From the NCBI RefSeq assembly GCF_012273895.1, contig NC_052123.1, positions 5,157,482 through 5,221,481 on the forward strand: a stretch of 64,000 nucleotides of DNA, given 5' to 3'. Source of the DNA: Zerene cesonia (Eukaryota; Arthropoda; Insecta; Lepidoptera; Pieridae). Shown here piece by piece: positions 36,182-48,100 of this stretch. The position numbers and the translations under genes are program-made. The notes below the pieces were generated by a model. The model searched no databases. It saw nothing but the letters and a program-made list of their open reading frames with translations, and was not told the DNA's origin. How positions within the stretch are numbered: the first letter of the stretch is position 1; every line of letters begins with the position of its first letter.

Positions 36182-39100
36182 CTGTGGATATAATCATTTT
36201 CAATTAGTGTACCAATAAATATAAATAAGTAGATATTATAAAAATATCCTAGCATAAAGTTCACGACTTCCTGATAAAGTCATTGTCAGCATCAAACATG
36301 TAATTATATCTAACAGATATTTTATCTATCAGATTTACGGAATCACTGTTGGATACGTTACGCAAAGCTTGCGTAATATATGTTGTTTTGTGGAAAATAT
36401 ACGTTGTAAATACATATAGGCTTATATGTGAAAATAATCATAGTTGGCTTGTAGTTTTTATCGATTAAATATTTAGCACATAATAAGAGAGTAGAAATTC
36501 ATTCATATTAACGTTTTTAACAATTATTTGCAGTATCAAATTATATTTCCTCACTAGAGCCACGAATGTTAAATATAAAAGCTAAGCTAATTAATTATAA
36601 CAATTCATACATTTTATGTATCATAGACCGATACATTTACAATACAATAGATTTCGAGTATAATTTAGATTACATTACAATTAAAGTTAATTAAAAAATT
36701 TATGACGTAAACGTTAAAATAAATTTAGTAAAAACTTTTTAGGTCAATTATAACTATAAGAAAATACGTCATCAAAGAAGCATATATGTTAGTATAGAAA
36801 TAGCAAAATTCATTTAAGCTCAATAGAAGCGAGTTAAGGAATGATTGAAAAAAGATTACCTTTTTTTAAAAAATGTACGTGTCACTCTTAGCTAAGCGGC
36901 CCTAGAAAAGAAAATAAACGTCACAACACATAGTCCATGCCTGTTTGCCATTTTAAAAGAAACGCAATGCATTCAAATTAAAAGATGAGATATTTGTTAA
37001 TGAACGCTACGCGGCTCTAGTGGTTCTGTTTTTGATATCTTTATAAAAAATATTAAGGTGTGATTATAGATGGTGTTCATCTCGCTCGCACATTACTGAT
37101 CTATTATATTCTATCTTACTCTTACCCGCCGGGTGTGTTTTTCAACCTACTTTAAATTTAGCTTCTTATAAATGAATTGTCACTGTTTATGATAATTTGT
37201 CCTTGATATTTAGAATTATAATTGAAAAAAAAAATCAAATACGAATAAATGACATTTAGACCATAAGTTTATAAAGTAAAAAAATTATAAAAATTTTAAA
37301 ATGTATATCACAAAACACAAATAGTATTAAATAAAGATAGTGTTAGTAAAACCCACTCACCTTAAACATCTATTTCGTTAAACTTAAGGGTCGCGTATTC
37401 GCTTCTCGGTTGCGGCTTCCGCTGACTACTGCCTACATTACTCTTAACCCCACTACTATCTTTACTACCTTCGCTACCTATAGTATACGTATCGTACAAA
37501 TGTCTATTGGAATTGACTGTATTTTTAAATTTTAAATTATGATTACCTAGCGCTAAATCTGCGTACACTAATTTCTTATGTTTAGGTTTGTCATCTCTAA
37601 GATTAGTGTTGCACGGATCCGTCTCTATGTGGCGCGACGAATTTGATATGTAATTGCCTTTGAGTAAATGCAAGTAGGACTTTCTCTCCGAATCGTTAAA
37701 TTCCGGTTCGGGATAGTCGGGTTTCTCGTAATTGTCGTACACGCCTACGCAGGACAGTTTCTCCCGCAGGCTTTCCGATTTTTTCAAGCGATTCAACTTC
37801 TGACTGTTCTTTTCTCTAGATCTGTTCAGTGTTTTGGTGTAGTACTGTGCGTCTGTCGGTTGGTATATCATGGGGCCTATCGTGTTATTGTACGACCTCT
37901 CCTGGTCTACTGGGATGCGTTTGTCTACTCTAATCGGTTGGAAGTAGCAGAAACTGTGGTGTTTCTGCAGCGGTATTTGGAAGTTTTTCCTGCTCTTCCC
38001 TTTGCTAATGTTAGGGAAATGATTCCGCTTTTGGAGGTATTGGTGTTGGAGGTTAGTGTTCTGAAATGGAGAACGGTTATGTTAGTCACACGAACACACA
38101 TACGAATGAGTGATGAGTATCAAAAGCTATACCTGGTCTACTTCGCTACTATTTACGCTACTCGTTACTGAACTACTGCGCTTTAATGTTCTCTTTGGCA
38201 CGGGTTTCTCTGTTAGTTTTGGTATTTGTAATGGTTTTGGTGCTATCACTTGTTTTTTTGGTAGGGCGACTTTGTTCATGTTTTGGTCGTTTAATTGATT
38301 GACTACAGATTTGACTAACGACGTTGACGGTAAAGTTGTTAAGGTTCGCTTCGGTGTAGCGCCGACTATGTTGGGTTTATTTATATCTAAGGTATCGTTC
38401 GTTTTATCATCTTCATCGGAACTATCACCACCTTTATCACCATAATCATCTATTTTCATTGCGAGTGTACTGAACTTTGATATATTTTCTTCAGATTTCG
38501 TGCATCTCATGGGAGCATCAATTGTATCTATTGATCGCAATGAAGTCGTATTAATTAATGGCATTGATAAATTAACGTACACGTGATCAGTCTTCAAAGG
38601 GGATGATAGGGGAGTTTTTTTCGTTCGAGGAGCGGGAACTGGTCTGTTTAAGGATGTTACGGATGCATTCATTTCATTGTTCTGGTCTATACTTTCTTCA
38701 TACACTTGGATGGAATCTGTGAGGTTCTCAAACTTCTCCACACCACTTATATCAGATTTAAATTGCAGCAATGAAGGATAATTTTCGTAAATATTATCTT
38801 CTGAATCGATTTTATCATCTTCGCTATCGTTCTTGTTGTTATTGATTTCATTGAAGTTCTCTCCATATTCTGTATTCGGATAGAACCTCTCTATATTCCG
38901 CTTTCTAACGATTCTCATCGATTGGAATTTTGGTGGTTTCGCTTTGACGTTTCTTGTGTTTAATGAACTGAATTTCCTTGTATCCCCGTCGTTGCTTTCT
39001 TCATCTATAGTTGGGAATTGTTTGAGATAAGAGCTTGGCATCGGCGGTAAATATGGGTTGACCAAAACAGTGCGTTGTAGAGGAAACAGCTGCTGTATAG

Positions 39101-42100
39101 GTGATAGCACTGGCATTCCATATGTCGAATATTGTGGAGGGCTTATTGGATAGTTGCCCGCGTTTTGCACGAAGGGTGGACACACTACCCTCGGCGCGAA
39201 TGAGGGATTCGTCTTTAATTGTTTTTGCAACGTTTCAACGCTCGTGCCCTTTTTTGGTTCGATAACCCTAGGCTGTATAGCTTGTACTGGCTAAGCAAAA
39301 TGACATGAAAAGAAAACAAATGCAAATTAATACATCAAGCGAACACAGGGTTTAAATGAAATAAAAAAAAACCATGCTCGGCTCAAAATGGCTTTATGGA
39401 AAAGGTAAAAAAAAGAACTTTAATGTCACATTTTAGTTATATTTATATTGTTTTACGATTGTTATTACTTCTTTATCTACCTTTGCAAAAGGACAAAAGT
39501 TCCTTCTTACACCTTGATTACTATGATATGTAGTTAAAAAATAATGATATTATAAATATTTTTTTTATCAAGCGATGCATTATATTATATTATACATTCA
39601 GTTAATTAGTGTTGATTGCGATAAAAAGAGGAAAAGGGGACTTAAAAAGCGATTTATTTCTATCCCGGGATACTTAGTTTATTTGTCCATTAATTTAATA
39701 CGGATTGATTTTACGAATGAACAGAAAATCTGAACAGAGGCAGTATGTTTTGACCGTAGCATTAAAATAATATTCAATATTTAGAATACATTTTGGCAAG
39801 GTGGGAGGAACATAATATACCATGATACGTATATATACAAATAAATCGCTTTTAGCACAAACACATTTAAATGATTCTTCTTTAAATGTACCTTGTTGGG
39901 AGGTTGCTGAAGGCCGTGGAACGGCAGGTTCTCGTAGAGGCCTGGATTGTCCGCTCCGAGGCTGCCGTTTGCTGCATTATCTATGCCATTCGTAGCTGGG
40001 CCTGTGGATGATCATGTATTAGAGGTATTTTACGTATTGAGGGTTAAACAATAAGCTTTTGTGGGAGTCGAGCACGCTTCGGCACGAATTGGGCCAGCTC
40101 GCACCGGGTAAGTACCACATTTGCATAAAAATCCGGCGTGAAATAGTAGCATGCTACTGTGTGTATGGGCGGTGGTGTTCGCATCGTGCGAAACACCAGC
40201 TCACTTGCTCGATTATGGCATACAAAATGCAAAAATAATATTTTCAATAATTCAAAGTTGAAATGGTTGATTGTATCCTACATCCTAGTTCAGTTACTTA
40301 ACTCCATGCCTATTTCCCATACTTGATAATACCAATAAGTTAGTATGGGCATACAATGTTTTACTGACAATCTTTGCAGTGGAGTCATGAGCACTCAGTC
40401 AAATATTTGTTTGAGAGTTGATTAAAAAGGTGCAGCTTCTTCAGAGATTCCAATATTAACATTTGAATATCTGAAGGCCTTCGCGTAGTGCACCTATATT
40501 TTCCTATAACCAACTGAATATTATTCTTTATTATTTATTGATTCCAGATAATACATTATCTCTAAAATTATGAAACATTAAGCATATTATCACGGGAAAT
40601 GTCACGTAAAAATTATTGAGTTAAATTAAGGAAAAATTTTATCTAATAAATGATTTAATTTTCTATACACAATTAGCAATGATATCATCCAAATATATCT
40701 AACAACTTACAGATATAATAAGATTTGGCAGTTTACAAATAAACTAAACGTTAAAATATAAAATAAATAACAAACTTTAAATATACGAATGTAGGAGAAT
40801 CCCACATTTAACGCTCTATTAAAGTTAAAATCGTGCAAACTTACTGTCACCTGGCTTTTTCCGTTTTCTCGTATTTTTCTGAACTTTGTTCGGTTCCGCT
40901 CTAGCGCTTACACACATTCTCTCAGGCCTTTTGAACGACACAACTAAAACATGCAATTAATAAAACAAAATGCCACAGAAAATTCAAGCAAAACCGTGCG
41001 CTACAACTTAGTATAAAAGTATTTCTGTCTAAAAATCCTTTTGAGGGTATAAAACTCGAATCATCATGATGTTGAGGAAAATATATTATTATAATCATGA
41101 TGATCTAAAAATCTAGTAGATACTTTTAGGAGTCTAGGTTTAAGACATTTTTATATTAAGTTCTAGGCATTAAAAAGCTGGTGCAACATGCAGAGAGAGT
41201 GCAAAAAACTGTTTCGTGTCAGTGAATATGTTATGATGATAAATTAGAATAGAATTACGTGAAAGAAATAACTGTGGAGTTTCGTATAGACACATTGAAA
41301 TAACTACCTCCTTCTGTAACTATTACATTGGGCGTTTCACTCTGAAACAGCAATCGTATTCTCTTTGGCCCATAGTTTTTATTCAAGCTCATTAGCGACA
41401 TAGCTCTCTTGTTAGTCTTATTAATTTTCTTATACTTCCCGCTTTCGTCATCTGAAGAATCGCTTTTCCTTCTAAAATTCTTCATGATTCCAGACACGAA
41501 ATTTTGCGAATTCTTCGGTTTCCCATTTTTCTTTGAATATTCCGTTTTCTTGTCCTCTTCGATTCTGTTTCTTTCCAACAACCCTAAATTACTTTCTTCA
41601 TTCGCTATGTTTTCTGTGACGTGCTGTCTCTGAAGTCTAGCTGGGTTTTTAGGACTCAACGTGTGATTTGAATTGACATGCACTAAAACTCCAGGTTTCG
41701 CCGGCCACTTGTTTGGCGTAATGACATTTTCGGCTTTATCGCTATCATTTTTATTTACAAGTTGTGCTTCTTCATTATTAGCTTCAGTTCTATTTCTATT
41801 TGCGTTTATCGTTGCTTCTAATTGTGTCAAGCTTGCTTGTAGGCTATTAGTGGTTCTATCTTGAAATTTGTTCATCTCTAAGTGTGAGCTCTGTGAATCT
41901 ACTAGTCTAGTTCTATCCGACGTTTTAGGGCTTAACGATAGACTCAGTCTAGGCGATAAAGCGGGCAAAGCTTGGGATATTATCGATTGAGCTATCGAAA
42001 CTTCGTTTAAACAGCTACCATCCGGACTAGTCAAAAAAAACAAAACAATGTTAGCCTCATGCCATGAGAATGTGGTTGAGAAAATTAAATGTACACATAA

Positions 42101-45100
42101 AATAAAGATGTATTTAAATAAAAACAAACATAAATAGTGTGAGACAGTAAGACATGTTAGTTGAAAATGATATGATATTAATAAATAACATAACGATATA
42201 AGAACATAATTACATAAATACGAGACAATAAAAAACGCAGAAGAATGCTTTCAATCCCATGCAAAAATAATTAGAATTCAGTCATCTAGAATTAAAACTA
42301 CAGAACACACTGGCTTAATATTAGAAAATGGAAAGCATTCTCCAATTTTACTGTTAGTATACCTGAGTTGTTAATGGTAGTCAGTCTTAGGACGTCTGGT
42401 GTTAGTGCGGTTAGGAACCTGAGTAGGGGAAGAAATTATGTAATTATTCGGTATATTATTGTGTATTATGTCGAGTTAGGGCTCTACTGACGGTAAAGTA
42501 AGGAGAAGTTACTTCGTGCTACGCTAGTGTCAAATAATTTACGTGTGTTAAGTGTATTTGTATCCTGACTAGCAAAGATGACTTACTTGACTTTTTGACT
42601 TTTCATTATAAAGTTTCCAGAATTATACTTCTATCTCTAATATATTACCCTTATGAGATAGAAATTTGACGTTTATTTCAAACAAACATTATAAAGATCA
42701 GAATGTGCTAGGTTTGTCATGTGTTGAATACTGAATTCTATTAAATATTATAAATAATTCCGACTTTAGCCTTTATCCCTAAGGACAAACGAAGTTTTTT
42801 GTCTTTAGAATCTAGCCTATATCCGTAAGGAATAACGGAGTTTTTTGCTTGTGATAGAATTTTCAAGTCAGCCATGTTCTTTTATAGTTTACCAGTAACA
42901 GACATACAAAACCTTTTTTACATTAATATTATTGAAATGTATACTTATTAGTGTCATAGTAGTGTATATTATCTAGATATAAAGGGACCTCAGGATCATG
43001 CGTTAAGGTTCTACTTAAATCCTTAAATCTAAATAGCCAATGGTCCAAGCACAGCAATTCACACTCAAACCAAACTCAAACGACCTGAACTCAAATTGAG
43101 GGCACAATAATTGGAGATCTTGAGTGAGGCATGGATATTGTATGCCAAGAGTCTGCTCGGACCAAAGGCGTGGCTGAAATTTTTTAATTAAAAATAGATA
43201 TGGGGTTATACATAATACATAAGTATGGGTTATTTATATACCTACTGGGTTTTGAAGTTAAGATGATGATGTTGTTCATTTTAGTTTGTAAAAAGCTCTT
43301 TATTTTTATTGATATATATTGATTAATGATATCTTGAATAAAATTGGATTCCTACTTTTATTATAAAGGGCAAAGTAATTCTGTCTGTCTGTCTGTCTCT
43401 TCTTCGCGAGTAAACCACATAATCGATTTAAACAAAATTTGATACAGAGATAGATTTAGACTCTAAATAAGATATAAGATTCTGCGGTAACCGGAACAGT
43501 GCGTGTAAAACTTGGGGACTTTTTTTCTATAAAAATCATTTTTTCATTTAAATTTGTAATTTAATTGATTAATTTATAATTTATTGTTAATCATAAATAA
43601 AGATAAAATACATTTTCTTGGATTTAAAACGAATTTTATGAAAAAAAAGCTTGGTGGTTTCGTAGTTAAATAGTGGATAATATTTATAAATATAAAGATA
43701 TAAATAATTATTAAACTCATCATCATCCGCCCTTCACGAGATAATAATACTAAATAAGGGATTCAATACAATATTATATTAATTTCTCAATAATACATTA
43801 TTAAAAGGAAATAACTAAATATTTCTTAAAAAAAACTTACTTTTCGCGCTCTTCAAGTTCAACTGGATTATTGTCTAAATATTAGTAAAGTCCGAATTTT
43901 TTATTAGTAGGCGGCATCCGGGAAAAAACAAAAGAATAAAAAATAAATTAGTAAAATTAATGAAATTACATTCAAATTAGATTTATTAGGTACTTGCTAA
44001 AAAGACACAATCTTAGTAAAATTTTGCCATTAATTTAGCCTAAAACAAGTCAATTATTAATTTCAGAACAAAAAACATCCAAATTGTATTAGTTGCATTA
44101 CACGACCATATAAATTAATAATTAACATCAATTTTACAACACTCAAGCATAAAAACTATCCAAAAAATGATATTTTAAACACAAAAATAAAGCACTTTTA
44201 AATTAACATATAAAAACTATTTTAAACACTCGAGTCTCACAACCTGAAAAACTGAAAAAAAAACGAAAAACTCTTTTTTTATAAAAAAGAAACTTACACT
44301 TGGATTTGGCGCGCATTCTCCTACAAATGCAGATAATTAATATGCACAGTACGATTGTTATGATGAGAACAGCGAGCGCGATGCCGCCGATCAGCAGAAG
44401 TTTCTGTCGGTCGCGCCACCATACTTTGGTACCTGAAATATTTTATAGAAATCCCTTTTATTTATTATAAATGTAAATATCAAAGCAAAGTAAATTTGGT
44501 AAACGATTAGTTTATAATCCGAGAGTGGATATAAAATACCTAAGAGCTGTCGATATTATGACCGCGAGCATAGGGTTAGTATATTGGTTATTTTATTTTT
44601 AATCACTCTCGGGCTGTAATTGATATTAATACTTAAAAATATCTGTGACATTTAAAAATTATAAGGCTGGTTCAGGAATTCTATAAATATAAATCAATTA
44701 ACTTCATATTATGCTTCCATTTATCCATTTATATCTATTTAAAATCTGACATGTACTTTTCTTAGCAAAGACATAGCTTATTTATATTTTCATTGACATT
44801 GGTTGAGAATGCAAAAGTCATAAGAAAAAATCTTTGAAGCGAACGTTTCAAAATTTGAACACAAACGAACGAACGAATTAATAATTTAAGATAAGTGAAG
44901 GGGGCAGATTAAAATAGAGGCGCAGTACACACCATTTATATAAACAATTTAATTATTACAAATTCAAACATAGTTTTTGTCATGTAACATACTTACTATA
45001 ACTTTCCAAGTTGGCTGCAAACGACAAGGTGTATTTTAATTATGTCACAAGAGTAAACATGATTTTCACATGAAATAATATTATAATTAATTTGATAACA

Positions 45101-48100
45101 TTGCGTTTAATTATTATTTCTGAAGAAATCATTTTTAAAATGATAGCAATACAAATAACAATTGGAAGTCCTAATTTTCAAAATATATATTTCATATGAT
45201 TCATTATTTATACACAACATATAAATTGTTCTTTTCTATGTTTCGTTGTCGAGAACCTTTATAAATATAAAGTTTTATTTATTTATTTATTTATAAAAAA
45301 TCACTTGCCATAACAGACAAGCCCAATGCGACAGTGATACAAAAAAACAAAAAAAAAAATAATTTTTCAACAAACTTAACTAACCTTTATACTAGATACA
45401 TGCTTAACTAAATATATTTCCTAACTATAACAGCTTAAATGTAATAACACCCTTGCGAATTCACTCGCGGGACAATGAAATAGGTCAGTTCTTTCGTGCG
45501 CTTCATTAACAATGCGGATTGCTCGTACCATGGGTGCTTTGGCAAGGAGGTTAGTCCGTGCTGTGGGTATCAGCAGCAGTGGCGAGCGGTGCCGCCTCCA
45601 TGCGATTCGGTTTGGAATATAAAAACTCAGACATTCCAGCAGTCTTGAGTTCTGTTTCTTACCACGCAAAAGACTTATAATATAAACGGCAAGCGAAAAA
45701 TCCCGACGTACACTTAATTGGTTGTACCCCACCATACCCAATACAAATAAGGTAGGATACATCAGTGGATAAAAAGGATATACCCCATAAATTTTGAAAT
45801 ATAAATGTCTCATGAATTTATTCTGTATCCGTTCTAACATTAAATTGTATTTGTCCTCATATGGAGCCCAAATTGCTGCATTATGTTCCAAACGACTTCT
45901 TACTAACGCGTTATATAGGACTTTAAGTGTAGTAATGTTGGTAAACTCTTTAGCCTGTCTTAAAACAAATCCAAGGTGTCTGTATGCTGTTTTACATGTT
46001 TGTATTATATGTTCACGAAACCTCAGATCAGAAGAGAACCAAACGCCTAAGTCCCGCCCCTGCGTATTGCGCTGAATTGAGACCGAGTTGTTTAGTATTT
46101 ACGTCTATGTTTATACAAACCCACTAAAAAGTTTTTAAGTATCAAATCAAAGTTTAAATTTATACCCCCAATTAAGATTCCTATTACCTAGTCGCAAATA
46201 AAAAAATTTAGATTTTTATTTGATCATCATTTTAGCAAAAAGAAAAAAACAAAAATCTTGAAAATCCAGAGCACAAAAACAAAAGCAGGCCCCAAAAAAC
46301 CTAAGCACCAAATAAATGTAGACTCTAGAAATATAGACACTGACCCATGACGTCGCGCTCGCAAGGCCGAGACACGCCCACGCTGTTGCGGGCCAGGCAC
46401 AGGTAGGTGCGGTACACGTCCACGCCGTCGCTCAGCCGGAGGTAACTCTGAACACCTTCGGACCAGATTTTCTCGTCTGTCAGTGTGTCGTTGTCGTTTT
46501 TCAGCTTCCAGGTGAAGGTGACCTGGAAATCATCTTCATTAACACCATAATTATCATCATTGACGTCATCACAATCATCATCATCATTGACGTCATCATC
46601 ATCATCATCATAATAATTGACGTCAACATCATCATAGACGTCATCATCATCATTATCGACGTCATCATCATCATTGATGTCATCATCATCATCATAGACA
46701 TCATCATCATCATCATCATCATTGACGTCATCATTGTTGTCATAATTATCATCATTAACGTCATGATTATCATCATATAGTCATAGTGAAGTCCCGTGTC
46801 CCCTAGTGGGGTATGGGGCAGATGATATACATCTGTTTCACTGATCGATTTTCTTTAGGGACAAGTAGGTGATCAAGCCTTATGTGTCCTGCCAGACCGA
46901 GACATTTTTTTTTGTGCGTCCCCACCGGGAATCGAACCCAGGACCCCTCGGTTCTACGCTCACGCGTTAACCACTGTACCAAGGAGGCGGTCATTATCAT
47001 CATAATAATTATCATTATAAACGTCATTACCATAATCATTATCGGAAATGTATGCGTATTTATATTAATAGTAAAAAACTAAGAGTTTGCTTGAACGCGC
47101 TAATCTTAGGTACTACTAGACTGATTTAAAAAAAACAAAAAAAAAGATTAGCACAGGTGAAGCCAGGGTGGACGGCTAGTGATAAATATTTAGGGAAATT
47201 ACCATCATCATCATCAAATAATAACAAACAATATAAACATTTGATTTCATTTTCCACTATAATATCTTAACGCAATAATAACAATAAAATACGTTATATG
47301 TGTTATAATACATACCTCGCTAGGGTTAGCATACGCAGTGCACACTAGTACTTGATTGCCATTTATTTCAGTTTGTTTAATGCCGCACTCGGGAATATCT
47401 GAAAAATAAAATGTATCGATAAACTTCACCACTCAAAAAATATTGAAACAGGTCTTAAAATTCTAACCTGGATCTGTATTCAAAGGGAGTTTAAATTCAA
47501 AATTTAAATCTTGAGTCACTATATAAAGTTATGCTAAAACTTCAAATTCAAATATATATTTAAACATATCTTGAAATTCTCAATTCAACTCTTGGGTCAC
47601 TATGAAAACAAACGAAATATACTGAATGAAAACGGTTGAATCGATTTCTTTACCCATATCACAGGTAGGTATTATCAGCTCTATATTGATTATCACATAC
47701 ATATTATACTCTTATACGTTTCATGTATGAAATTGAAAAAAATTATGATTTAATTGAGTATAATGTTTACTCATTTATTTTTATTTCTCAATACTCACAC
47801 ATAACATCCAAAAGCACGGTGGTATTAACAGCTCCATGCCTGTTATACGCCTCGCACACGTAGTTCCCCGCGTCTCTTCGCGCGACGGGGCCCAAGAGGA
47901 GAGTGTTTGAAGAAGAGAGGATAAGAGATTGGTTCGAATGGTCCTTCGCTGAACTCTTACTGGGCTGTTCTCTGCGCCACGAGTAGCTAGGCATTGGGAA
48001 ACCTCTGGAAAGATGGAATTTCGAAATTAATTTTGTTATTATCTATGTCTTAATAAGCTTTCATTAGCTTCACCTGTATGTTTGTATGTAAGTAACTGCT

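Noticed and set aside
37668..38298. Plus-strand open frames of up to 167 codons
   Set aside because: Shadow of the minus-strand receptor tail exons, which have splice sites and consistent phases.
46501..46776. Met/Thr/Ser-rich minus-strand open frame of 91 codons
   Set aside because: Pure translation of the (TCA)n array next to a receptor exon; no gene character.
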